Position numbers and translations under genes: made by a program
In this document: positions 50,274 to 58,531 of the stretch, piece by piece
Layout: each line of letters begins with the position of its first letter
Position numbering within the stretch: position 1 is the stretch's first letter
Notes under the pieces: model-generated
Told to the model about the DNA's origin: nothing
Databases searched by the model: none
The model's input: the letters and a program-made list of their open reading frames with translations, nothing else
Source of the DNA: Acetatifactor sp.
GTDB taxonomy: Bacteria; Bacillota; Clostridia; Lachnospirales; Lachnospiraceae
Assembly (NCBI GenBank): GCA_024693365.1
Contig: JAILLF010000009.1
Location: forward strand, 1-64,000
DNA length: 64,000 nt
Reading direction: 5' to 3'

Positions 50274-51368
50274 ATGAAAGTACTGTTGGAGAATCTTACA
50301 AAGAAATTTCCGAACCGTAACAAGAAGGCCGGCGGTGACGTGGTGGCGGTAGACCATTTTTGCTTTGAGATCCCGGACGGCGAACTGGTGGGACTGTTAG
50401 GACCCTCCGGCTGCGGCAAGAGCACGGCGCTGTTTATGATCTGCGGCCTGCAAAAGCCGACGGAAGGAAAGATATTTTTTGGCGAGCAGGAAGTGACCAA
50501 TCTTCCCCCGGAAGAGCGCGGCGTTGGCGTAGTCTTCCAAAATTATGCACTGTATCCGCACCTTACCGTGCTTCAGAACATTACTTTTCCGTTGGAAAAC
50601 TTAAAGGGTGCGGAAAAACTCACCAAGGAGCAGATGAAGGAAAAGGCGTACGAGGCGGCAAAGCTGGTGCAGATCGAGGAACTGATGGAGAGAAAGCCCA
50701 GCGAGCTTTCCGGCGGACAGCAGCAGAGAGTGGCGATTGCCAGGGCATTGGTAAAACGGCCGAAGGTGCTTCTTCTGGACGAGCCTTTGTCCAATCTGGA
50801 TGCGAGACTGCGTCTTCAGACAAGGGAGGAAATCCGAAGGATCCAGCAGGAGACAAAGATCACGACAATCTTTGTCACGCACGATCAGGAGGAAGCCATG
50901 AGCATCACGGACAGAATCGTGGTGATGGAGGCAGGAAGAGTGCATCAGATCGGTAAACCGCAGGACGTATATGATGATCCCGTGGACCTGTTTGTCGCTA
51001 AGTTCCTTGGGACGCCGCCAATCAACGTGTTTGATGGAAAAGTGCAGTCGGGCAAGCTTTACGTTGGCGAGGAAGCGGTGCTTGACGTGCCGGGCGTTGC
51101 CGATCAGGACGTGACGGTGGGAATCCGTCCGGAGGGCTTTGTGCTTGATCCCAATGGGGCATTTACGTGTCAACTGTCCAGAGTGGAAGTGATGGGACGT
51201 GACGTCAGCGTGGTTTCCACGCACGAGAAGTGTCAGGGGAAAACCATAAGGTCCATCATTCAGGCGGAGAACGCCATCGACCTTTCCGCGAAGGAGATAC
51301 GGTTTACGCTGAAAAAGGCAAAGGTTCTTTTATTCCAAAAGGATACGGGAGAGAGGATCCGTTATTAA
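50274..51368 (+). CDS. Sugar ABC transporter ATP-binding protein (UgpC/MsmK type)
   Basis: A 364-residue ATPase of the carbohydrate CUT1 group: Walker A GPSGCGKST, Q loop VFQNYALYPHLTV, signature LSGGQQQRVAIARAL, Walker B LLLDEPLSNLDARLR, switch His in VTHDQEEAMSI, then a TOBE/OB domain to the end. In this group one ATPase may serve several transporters. ATG 50274 follows GGAGAGAAG; an upstream TTG at 50259 precedes that site. First gene of a five-gene unit with an FRG gene, two permeases and a binding protein. Confidence 0.93.
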   Translation: MKVLLENLTKKFPNRNKKAGGDVVAVDHFCFEIPDGELVGLLGPSGCGKSTALFMICGLQKPTEGKIFFGEQEVTNLPPEERGVGVVFQNYALYPHLTVLQNITFPLENLKGAEKLTKEQMKEKAYEAAKLVQIEELMERKPSELSGGQQQRVAIARALVKRPKVLLLDEPLSNLDARLRLQTREEIRRIQQETKITTIFVTHDQEEAMSITDRIVVMEAGRVHQIGKPQDVYDDPVDLFVAKFLGTPPINVFDGKVQSGKLYVGEEAVLDVPGVADQDVTVGIRPEGFVLDPNGAFTCQLSRVEVMGRDVSVVSTHEKCQGKTIRSIIQAENAIDLSAKEIRFTLKKAKVLLFQKDTGERIRY

Positions 51369-51379
51369 GTAATGACGGA

Positions 51380-52180
51380 ATGACAAAAATGGAAAAAGTA
51401 CAGTCCTATGACCAATATATTGAGCAGCTTGACGGAAGGGGAGACGTCATCGTATTTCGCGGTCAGGCGAACAGCGATTTCGTCCTGATCCCTTCGGGAC
51501 TTCGCGGAGATCACGTGGCCACGGCGGATGATCAGATGTTCCGCTTCGTGGACGAGATGAAGAATCTGTTTGATTTTGATGAATTAACCTGCATCGAGAT
51601 TGCCCAGCACTTTGCGCTTCCGACAAGAATGCTGGATTTTTCCTATTCGTTTGACGTGGCACTTTTCTTTGCCTGTCATGATGAAAAAGGACGCTACATG
51701 GAAAACGACGGGAAGGTTTATATTTTTAACAAGAGCAGATATGAGAAATATCTGAAGGATGCCGGTAAGTTGTCCAGTCAGATGATACGGAACAACAAAT
51801 TCCTTTATGAGTGGCTTCAGAAATACATTGACAAGGAGCCTACGGCGATGGGAAAACGCGGCGTGGACATGCCGATTTTTATTGATGCCACGAGACAATT
51901 TGACCGTCTCTCCATGCAGAAGGGGTTGTTCCTGCTTTGGGGAAGGGATGAAAGTGCCTTTGAAAAGATCCTGGAGAAGGAAGGCGTGCCCATGTCATAC
52001 TTTATTGACACAATTGTCATTGCTTCGGAAGCGAAACCAGGCATTCTGAAGGCACTTGAGCAAAAGCATCTCTGCGAGGATACCCTGTACATGAATGGTG
52101 CAAAGATCCGTGAGATGGTCCAGAGGATCAAATACGGAGACGGTAACGGGAGGAATGACAATGGAAAAGAATCAGTATAA
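51380..52180 (+). CDS. FRG-domain protein inside a sugar transporter operon
   Basis: A 266-residue soluble protein with an FRG domain: VIVFRGQANSDFVLIPSGLR near the start, then QHFALPTRMLDFSYSFDVAL, the usual core in this family. FRG domains have no known reaction; many are in mobile or defence-related genes. ATG 51380 is 11 bp after the ATPase stop with a weak ribosome binding site, and its end overlaps the permease start by 20 bp, so it is translated as part of the operon. It is not a normal component of a CUT1 transporter. A role in regulating it, or a fortuitous insertion, are both open. Confidence 0.85.
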   Translation: MTKMEKVQSYDQYIEQLDGRGDVIVFRGQANSDFVLIPSGLRGDHVATADDQMFRFVDEMKNLFDFDELTCIEIAQHFALPTRMLDFSYSFDVALFFACHDEKGRYMENDGKVYIFNKSRYEKYLKDAGKLSSQMIRNNKFLYEWLQKYIDKEPTAMGKRGVDMPIFIDATRQFDRLSMQKGLFLLWGRDESAFEKILEKEGVPMSYFIDTIVIASEAKPGILKALEQKHLCEDTLYMNGAKIREMVQRIKYGDGNGRNDNGKESV

Positions 52181-53051
52181 GGGCTGGCTCTATCTTTTGC
52201 CTGCGGCGCTGTTTTTGGCCGCGTTTCTTGTGTATCCCCTTGTGGACGTGTTTGTTTACTCCATGGAGGAGGGCTATAATTTTGCGTCCCAGAAGAGCTT
52301 CGGCATGGGCACCTACAATTTCTCGTACGTGCTACATGATCCCTATTTTCTTCAAGCCGTGAAGAATACGTTTTTGATGGTGGTGATCACCGTGCCGCTT
52401 TCCACCGGCATTGCGCTTTTGATCTCAGTGGGACTCAGTTCCATCACGCCATTGCGAAAATTATTTCAGACGATCTATTTTCTGCCCTACGTGACCAACA
52501 CCCTGGCCGTAGGTCTTGTGTTTATGGTGCTCTTTAAGAAGACGGCATACTCGGACGGACTTGTGAACCTTCTGATCGGGTGGTTTGGCGGGGAATCCGT
52601 GGACTTTATTGACGGGCCTTATCCTGCCAAGATGTTTGTTATGTGTCTTTACGTCATTTGGGTGGTCATGCCCTTTAAGATTCTGCTGCTGACGAGCGCC
52701 ATTTCTTCCGTCAATCCCAATTACTATAATGCGGCGCGCGTGGATGGAACCTCGCCGTTTCGGATTTTTTATAAGATCACGCTGCCAATGATCTCGCCGA
52801 CGCTGTTCTATCTGATCATCACGGGCTTTATTGGTGCCTTCAAGGAGTACAGCAACGCGGTTGCGCTCTTTGGAACGGACTTGAATGCCGCAGAGATGAA
52901 CACGATCGTGGGTTACGTATATGACATGCTTTACGGGGACAGCGGAGGATATCCCTCCTATGCGTCAGCCGCGGCGATCATACTGTTCTGCATCGTGCTG
53001 ACGATCACGTATATTAACCTGACCATCAGTAAGAGGCATACGTATTATTAA
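52161..53051 (+). CDS. Sugar ABC transporter permease (MalF/UgpA type)
   Basis: A 296-residue inner permease with six helices and the EAA loop YYNAARVDGTSPFRIFYKIT followed by LPMISPT. ATG 52161 has GGGAGGA 7 nt upstream; an in-frame ATG at 52155 is too close to that site. Partner of the permease at 53214. The 162-bp space before the next gene contains a degenerate tandem repeat. Confidence 0.93.
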   Translation: MEKNQYKGWLYLLPAALFLAAFLVYPLVDVFVYSMEEGYNFASQKSFGMGTYNFSYVLHDPYFLQAVKNTFLMVVITVPLSTGIALLISVGLSSITPLRKLFQTIYFLPYVTNTLAVGLVFMVLFKKTAYSDGLVNLLIGWFGGESVDFIDGPYPAKMFVMCLYVIWVVMPFKILLLTSAISSVNPNYYNAARVDGTSPFRIFYKITLPMISPTLFYLIITGFIGAFKEYSNAVALFGTDLNAAEMNTIVGYVYDMLYGDSGGYPSYASAAAIILFCIVLTITYINLTISKRHTYY

Positions 53052-53121
53052 AAGACTCGGGGGCGTGGTTTCGTAAAGCCACGGATGCCAGGGGATTATA
53101 ATTATGTACCATCGTGAGATA

Positions 53122-53192
53122 AAAGGATTCATAGAGGATAAAGGGATTCATAGAGGATAAGGGATTCTGGGGTATAAGGGATTCCGTTGGAT
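53122..53192. repeat. Degenerate 17-19-bp tandem repeat
   Basis: Four units begin at 53122, 53140, 53159 and 53176; the first two share ATTCATAGAGGAT and all share AAGGGATTC or AAAGGATTC. It fills the space between the two permease genes. Confidence 0.75.
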
Positions 53193-53213
53193 ATATTGGG
53201 AGAGGAATGAATC

Positions 53214-54092
53214 ATGGGAGATTCCGGGAAAGAAATGAGGAATGGTAATAAAGGGATGAAGGTGGGAGAGAAGGTGCGGAAGGGCATAACGTACGCGGGA
53301 TTGGGCGTATGGGCGGTCATGGTTTTGTTTCCGTTTTACTGGATGATCCTAACGTCCGTAAAGAGTTACAGTGAATATAACTCGGAATACGTGCCGAAAT
53401 TCTATAGCAATTCGCCGACCATGCAGAATTTCCTGGATGCGTTCAGTACGGTTCCTCTGGGAAGGTATCTTGCGAATACGCTACTCTTTACCGTGATCAC
53501 GACGGCGATCATGTTGTTTGTGGTGACGCTTGCAGCCTATGGGTTTGCAAGGCTTTCCTTCCCGGGAAAGGATCTCGTGTTTACCTGCTTTTTGGCGCTG
53601 ATGATGATTCCGAACGAGCTGGTGGTCATCACGAATTTTGCAACGATCACGAACCTGCACATGAGGAACTCTTTCCCAGGATTGATTTTACCGTCCGTCA
53701 CGTCCGTGTTTTATATTTATCTCCTGAAGGAGAACTTCGCTCAGGTGCCGGATGCCTTATATTACGCGGCGAAGGTGGACGGGACTTCCGACTTAAAATA
53801 TCTTTGGAAGGTGATGCTTCCCATTTGCCGTCCGACGCTGATCACCGTTGGGATTTTGAAGGTCATAGAGTGTTGGAATTCCTACGTATGGCCCAGACTA
53901 ATCACGGATGAAGAGGCATATTTCCTTGTGTCAAACGGTATTCAGGAGATACGGGAAAACGGTTTTGGACGAGAGAACGTACCGGCCATGATGGCAGCAG
54001 TAGTGGTAATCTCCGTCCCTTTGGTGGTATTATTCTTAGTATTTAGGGAAAAGATTATGACAGGCGTGTCAAGAGGAGGTACCAAGGGATGA
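53214..54092 (+). CDS. Sugar ABC transporter permease (MalG/UgpE type)
   Basis: A 292-residue permease with six helices, starting with a soluble Gly/Lys-rich stretch of about 25 residues. The EAA loop YYAAKVDGTSDLKYLWKV and LPICRPTLI are present. ATG 53214 has GAGAGGA upstream. The stop overlaps the binding-protein gene by 4 bp. Together with the MalF-type subunit it forms the CUT1 channel. Confidence 0.93.
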   Translation: MGDSGKEMRNGNKGMKVGEKVRKGITYAGLGVWAVMVLFPFYWMILTSVKSYSEYNSEYVPKFYSNSPTMQNFLDAFSTVPLGRYLANTLLFTVITTAIMLFVVTLAAYGFARLSFPGKDLVFTCFLALMMIPNELVVITNFATITNLHMRNSFPGLILPSVTSVFYIYLLKENFAQVPDALYYAAKVDGTSDLKYLWKVMLPICRPTLITVGILKVIECWNSYVWPRLITDEEAYFLVSNGIQEIRENGFGRENVPAMMAAVVVISVPLVVLFLVFREKIMTGVSRGGTKG

Positions 54093-55720
54093 CCGGAAAG
54101 CATAAGTCTGGAAAAAATCGCCTGGCAATCTTAATGGCGGCCGTATCCCTAAGCCTGCTTTCGCTGACGGGATGCCATGGTTCAAAGGGTCGGGCAGAAT
54201 TTGAAGTGCCGAAGGAGCTGGATGAAAGCCGCAGTTTTGAGATTACCTTCTGGGCAAAGAATGATACCAACAAGACGCAGACGGAGATCTATCAGGATGC
54301 GGTCCGCAGGTTTGAGGAGTATTATCCCAACGTTCACGTGAACGTCCGCCTGTATACAAACTATGGTGACATTTATAACGACGTCATCACTAACATCGCG
54401 ACGGAGACGACGCCGAACGTCTGCATCACCTATCCGGATCACATTGCCACCTATCTCACGGGAAGTAACACCGTCGTGCCGCTGGATTCCCTGTTTGAGG
54501 ATTCCCACTATGGACTTGGCGGCAAGAAGGTTGCGTTCGAATCCATAAAGAGGGAAGAAATCGTTCCGGAATTCCTGGAGGAATGCACGATCGGTGAAAA
54601 CATCTACGCGATTCCTTTTATGAGGTCGACGGAGGCGTGCTATGTCAATCAAACCTACGTGGAAAAGCTGGGATACGAGCTTCCTGACGTTTTGACTTGG
54701 GATTTTGTCTGGGAGGTCTCCGAGGCGGCCATGAAAAAGGACGCAAAAGGGAACTTTGCCGTGAATGGCCAGAACGTGATGATCCCCTTTATCTACAAGT
54801 CCACGGACAACATGATGATCCAGATGCTCAAGCAGAAGGATTGGGGATATTCCAATGAGAACGGAGAGCTTTTGCTGTTTAACGATCAGACGGCAAGTCT
54901 ATTAAAGACGATCGCTGAGCATGGAAAGACGAAGGCGTTTTCCACCTTCAAGATCTCCAGTTATCCCGCCAATTTCCTGAATGCAGGGCAGTGCATCTTT
55001 GCCGTGGATTCCACCGCCGGCGCGACGTGGATGGGCTCTGAGGCGCCGCTGATGGATATTAGCGCTGATAAAGTGGTTTCCTTCAAGACGGCAGTCAGAA
55101 TGGTGCCGCAGTTTGATCCCGACCATCCGCAGATGATCTCGCAGGGGCCTTCCGTATGTGTCTTCAACAAGGCGGATCCGCAGGAGGTGCTTGCATCGTG
55201 GCTCTTTGCACAGTATCTGCTCACGGACGACGTCCAGATTGCTTACTCTGGGACGGAGGGCTACGTGCCGGTAACCTTAAAGGCAAGGAACACGCAGGAA
55301 TATCAAGATTATCTTGCGAAAGAGGGACAGGATCGCAAGGAGCATTATGAGGTTAAGATTAAGGCAACCAAGCTCCTTTTGGAGAATACGCAGCATACCT
55401 TTGTCACGCCGGTATTTAACGGTTCCGCATCCCTGCGTGACGCAGCGGGCCAGATGATTGAGAACGTCGTTAAGTCCGTGAGAAGAAAGCAGACTATAGA
55501 TGACAAATTTATCGACAAGTTATATCAGGACGTGATCAGTCTGTACCGATTGGATCAGATCGGAGGGACGACGGAGACCAAAAAAGACTTCGGACCGCTT
55601 CCGGTTACGGCGAAGCTTTTGCTTGGAACGTTGGCTTTGGTTTGGATCTGCATCATTGCAGTTTCCCTGATCCGGACGCTAAAAAATAAGGCAAAGGATG
55701 CAAAGAAAAACGCAAAATGA
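54089..55720 (+). CDS. Extracellular sugar-binding lipoprotein with C-terminal membrane helix
   Basis: A 543-residue solute-binding protein of family 1. The lipoprotein signal ends with SLTGC (Cys29). The binding domain has FEITFWAKNDTNKTQTEIYQ, NIYAIPFMRSTEACYVN and TWDFVWEVSEAAMKK. Unusually, a hydrophobic helix is near residues 513-533, followed by a basic tail, so the protein would be anchored at both ends, by lipid and by a helix. At 543 residues it is about 100 longer than a typical MalE/UgpB. The substrate is presumably a sugar or sugar phosphate. Last gene of the transporter operon. Confidence 0.9.
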   Translation: MTGKHKSGKNRLAILMAAVSLSLLSLTGCHGSKGRAEFEVPKELDESRSFEITFWAKNDTNKTQTEIYQDAVRRFEEYYPNVHVNVRLYTNYGDIYNDVITNIATETTPNVCITYPDHIATYLTGSNTVVPLDSLFEDSHYGLGGKKVAFESIKREEIVPEFLEECTIGENIYAIPFMRSTEACYVNQTYVEKLGYELPDVLTWDFVWEVSEAAMKKDAKGNFAVNGQNVMIPFIYKSTDNMMIQMLKQKDWGYSNENGELLLFNDQTASLLKTIAEHGKTKAFSTFKISSYPANFLNAGQCIFAVDSTAGATWMGSEAPLMDISADKVVSFKTAVRMVPQFDPDHPQMISQGPSVCVFNKADPQEVLASWLFAQYLLTDDVQIAYSGTEGYVPVTLKARNTQEYQDYLAKEGQDRKEHYEVKIKATKLLLENTQHTFVTPVFNGSASLRDAAGQMIENVVKSVRRKQTIDDKFIDKLYQDVISLYRLDQIGGTTETKKDFGPLPVTAKLLLGTLALVWICIIAVSLIRTLKNKAKDAKKNAK

Positions 55721-55797
55721 GGGTGAAAACCCATAGAAATTATGGAAAACGTTCAAAAATAAGGCACCCGCACTGTGAAATTTCTATAAAACTGAGA

Positions 55798-55826
55798 TTG
55801 CATTCTTCGGCAATGCCTTGTAAAAT
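55798..55826 (+). promoter_or_regulatory. Promoter of the lipoprotein gene
   Basis: TTGCAT at 55798-55803, 17-nt spacer, TAAAAT at 55821-55826. A small hairpin (GACAC then GGTGTC) follows at about 55845-55864 before the ribosome binding site. Confidence 0.6.
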
Positions 55827-55882
55827 AACGAGGAAATTGAATTTGCATGACACTTATTTTCGGGTGTCGGAAAGGGAGAAAA

Positions 55883-56728
55883 ATGAGAAAGAAAGTTTTG
55901 GCAGTAGTACTTGCCGCTTCCATGGGTCTTTTATTATTTGCAGCTTGTAATTCTGCAGATCAGAATGGGAAGGAGAGTTCCGCTGAATCTTCTCAGAGCG
56001 TAGAGAGCTCCGCTCCTGAAAGCTCTGCAGAGGAGAGTTCCGTAGCAGAGAGCTCCGCAGAAGAGAGCTCCGCAGAGGAGAGCACGGAAGTTGTTGAGCC
56101 TCAGGTGCAGGTAATGACCTATGCCGAGTATGCAGCAGCTGAGGTGGATGATCCCGTTGTGATCGAAGCTTACGTTCAGGCTAATCAGAGCTGGTGGGAT
56201 GGAAAGCTTACCGTTTACGCTCAGGACAAGGACGGCGCTTATTTCATTTACAACATGGCATGTGCTTCCCAGGAAGACGCTGACAAGCTGGTACCCGGCA
56301 CCAAGATCCGCGTTACAGGTTACAAGGCTGAGTGGGCCGGTGAGGTTGAAATCGCAGAAGACGCTACTTATGAAATCATCGCAGGCGACACTTTTATCGC
56401 TGAGCCCGTTGACGTAACGGAGCTTCTTGGAACGGATGCACTGATTGAGAAGCAGAACCAGAAGGTTGCTTTCAAGGGCATGACCGTTGAGAGCGAGGCT
56501 CTTTACAAGTGGGACGGTTCCGGTAAGGAAGGCGATGACCTTTACTTCAACGTATCCGTAAACGGCAACACCTACACCTTCACCGTTGAGTCTTATCTCT
56601 GCGGCGCTGACACCGAGGTTTACAAGACCGTTAAGGCACTCAAGAAGGGTGACGTTGTTGATCTTGAAGGATTCCTTTACTGGTATGAGGGCGTAAATCC
56701 TCACATCACTGCAGCAACCGTAAAGTAA
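55883..56728 (+). CDS. Ser/Glu-rich lipoprotein with OB-like domain
   Basis: A 281-residue lipoprotein: MRKKVLAVVLAASMG signal ending in LFAAC (Cys22), a repeat of SSAEESS-like units to about residue 67, and a beta-barrel-like domain (about 75-280) in two halves that resembles OB-fold lipoproteins of the bacterial DUF type. The codons are more uniform and optimal than those of its neighbours (GTT, GCT, AAG), suggesting high expression. ATG 55883 has GGGAG upstream. It has its own promoter and terminator, so is a monocistronic, abundant surface protein of unknown function. Confidence 0.78.
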   Translation: MRKKVLAVVLAASMGLLLFAACNSADQNGKESSAESSQSVESSAPESSAEESSVAESSAEESSAEESTEVVEPQVQVMTYAEYAAAEVDDPVVIEAYVQANQSWWDGKLTVYAQDKDGAYFIYNMACASQEDADKLVPGTKIRVTGYKAEWAGEVEIAEDATYEIIAGDTFIAEPVDVTELLGTDALIEKQNQKVAFKGMTVESEALYKWDGSGKEGDDLYFNVSVNGNTYTFTVESYLCGADTEVYKTVKALKKGDVVDLEGFLYWYEGVNPHITAATVK

Positions 56729-56762
56729 AGAACTCTGAGAGGACGTTAGGAATTTAATAAGG

Positions 56763-56800
56763 GTCGTGCACTGGACGAAATCCAATGCACGGCTTTTTTT
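56763..56800 (+). terminator. Intrinsic terminator
   Basis: Stem 56763-56775 with 56781-56793 (one mismatch, one G-U), loop CGAAA, then seven T. It ends the lipoprotein gene. Confidence 0.88.
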
Positions 56801-56838
56801 GTTTAAACAGGTTTTGAGCGTCGTAGCGAAAAAAAAGA

Positions 56839-56866
56839 TTGCGTTTTTGCCGCAATATGCGATAAT
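56839..56866 (+). promoter_or_regulatory. Promoter of the methionine operon
   Basis: TTGCGT at 56839-56844, 16-nt spacer, GATAAT at 56861-56866. No SAM, cobalamin or T-box leader structure is visible in the 50 nt before metF. Confidence 0.5.
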
Positions 56867-56916
56867 GGAAACGATAAGCTTTGATCGAATTATTGACAGG
56901 AAGGAAACGTTAGTCC

Positions 56917-57798
56917 ATGAGAATCATCGATATATTAAAGCAGGAGCAGATGTCGCTATCCTTTGAGGTATTCCCGCCCAAGAAGGAAACTTCCTTTGAG
57001 AGCGTACGCGTGGCCACGGAGAAAATTGCGGAGCTTAGGCCTTCGTTTATGAGCGTAACCTATGGCGCAGGCGGCGGAACAAGCGAGTATACCCTTGCCG
57101 TTGCAAAGAACATCAAGGAGAAATATGACGTTCCGATGCTTGCACATCTTACCTGCGTGTCTTCAAGCAAAGACATGGTGCATCAGAGGATTGAAGCGAT
57201 GAAGGAATGCGGGATCCTGAACGTGATGGCCCTTCGCGGCGACTTGACGCCGGAACTGGAGCAGACGGATCGCAGTACGTGGGATTACCGTCATGCGGTA
57301 GACCTGATCGCTGAGATTAAGGCGAGAGGAGACTTTTGCATTGGTGCCGCATGTTACCCGGAGGTTCATCCGGAGAGCGCCAATCAGCGGGAGGACATCA
57401 AGTATCTGAAGGAGAAGGTGGATGCGGGTGCTGATTTCCTGACGACGCAGATGGTATTTGACAATAATTTATTTTACAATTTCCTGTATAAGATCCGCGA
57501 GGCAGGGATTACGGTTCCGGTCCTGCCAGGCATCATGCCGATCACGAATGCCAATCAGGTGGAGCGTGCGATCAAGCTTTCCGGAGCATTCATGCCCCAG
57601 AGATTTAAGGCTATGGTTGACAAATTTGGATCCAATCCGGACGCCATGAAGCAGGCGGGCATTGCTTATGCGACCGATCAGATCATCGACCTGTACGCAA
57701 ACGGCATCACGAACGTTCACGTATATTCGATGAATAAGCCAGAGATCGCAAGCGGTATTCACCAAAATCTTTCGAAGATCCTGGGGAACGTTTTTTAG
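56917..57798 (+). CDS. metF: Methylenetetrahydrofolate reductase
   Basis: A 293-residue flavoenzyme that reduces 5,10-methylene-THF to 5-methyl-THF, the methyl donor for MetH. Typical motifs are SFEVFPPKKE near the start, VTYGAGGGTSEYT, MALRGDLTPE and GADFLTTQMVFDN. ATG 56917 follows GGAAGGAAACG. First gene of the metF, activation-domain, metH operon (gaps of 14 and 11 bp). Full length for the bacterial enzyme. Confidence 0.96.
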   Translation: MRIIDILKQEQMSLSFEVFPPKKETSFESVRVATEKIAELRPSFMSVTYGAGGGTSEYTLAVAKNIKEKYDVPMLAHLTCVSSSKDMVHQRIEAMKECGILNVMALRGDLTPELEQTDRSTWDYRHAVDLIAEIKARGDFCIGAACYPEVHPESANQREDIKYLKEKVDAGADFLTTQMVFDNNLFYNFLYKIREAGITVPVLPGIMPITNANQVERAIKLSGAFMPQRFKAMVDKFGSNPDAMKQAGIAYATDQIIDLYANGITNVHVYSMNKPEIASGIHQNLSKILGNVF

Positions 57799-57812
57799 GA
57801 GTTAGACGGATC

Positions 57813-58520
57813 ATGTCAGAGAACGTGATTTTTGTAAAAAAATATGATGAGGCAGATAAGGCACTTGTCGTCAACGAAAGGGAAGTTCTGCGTTATGCGG
57901 GATATTTGGGGCTTCCGGAGACCATGGATGAAACGCTGAGAGCAGTTTTCGCCCAGGTTGTGGAGGAACTGAAGGGAGCGTTTTCCTATCAGGTTTGTTA
58001 CCGCCGGATGGAGGTCACCTGGGAGGATGGCATGCCGCTGTTTCCTCTGCAGACGCAGTCGAAGGACTTGGCAAGGTGCTTAAATGGAAGCAGTGAGGTC
58101 ATCCTGTTTGCCGCAACGGTGGGGCTTGAGATCGACAGGCACATTGCAAAACATCAGCGTTTTTCTCCGACAAAGGCACTGCTTATGCAGGCGTACGGAG
58201 CAGAGCGCGTGGAGACGCTTTGCAACGCATTTTGCGGCGAGATCAAAAGGCAGGCGGAAGCAGAAGGACTGCAATGCACGGCCAGGTTTTCTCCAGGATA
58301 CGGAGACCTTCCGCTGGAGGCGCAAAGGGACGTGTTCCGGTTATTGGATTGCAACCGCAAGATCGGCATTTCGCTAAATGAAAGCTTGCTGATGACGCCA
58401 TCGAAATCCGTGACGGCACTGTTTGGAATGGGAGCAGGCGTTTGCCTGGGGCAAGAGCATAAATGTGAACGCTGTGAAAAAAAGGATTGCGGATTTCGCA
58501 GTGACGACGTGAGAGCATAA
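57813..58520 (+). CDS. Free MetH activation-domain protein
   Basis: A 235-residue protein equal to the C-terminal reactivation domain of methionine synthase, which allows reductive methylation of oxidised cobalamin with SAM. It shows LFAATVGLEIDRHIAKHQ, AYGAERVETLC, RFSPGYGDLPLEAQ and the C-terminal SLLMTPSKSVTALFG. A Cys cluster at the end (CERCEKKDC) could bind a metal. ATG 57813 has TTAGGAG upstream. It is encoded apart from, and just before, metH, which lacks this domain. Confidence 0.92.
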   Translation: MSENVIFVKKYDEADKALVVNEREVLRYAGYLGLPETMDETLRAVFAQVVEELKGAFSYQVCYRRMEVTWEDGMPLFPLQTQSKDLARCLNGSSEVILFAATVGLEIDRHIAKHQRFSPTKALLMQAYGAERVETLCNAFCGEIKRQAEAEGLQCTARFSPGYGDLPLEAQRDVFRLLDCNRKIGISLNESLLMTPSKSVTALFGMGAGVCLGQEHKCERCEKKDCGFRSDDVRA

Positions 58521-58531
58521 GAGGACAAAGC

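Noticed and set aside
55780..55830. CTGAGA-like TPP riboswitch motif
   Set aside because: The motif occurs once by chance; no matching second part, and a promoter covers it.
56801..56916. SAM or cobalamin riboswitch or T-box before metF
   Set aside because: The space after the terminator is only about 115 bp and shows no conserved box or long paired leader.
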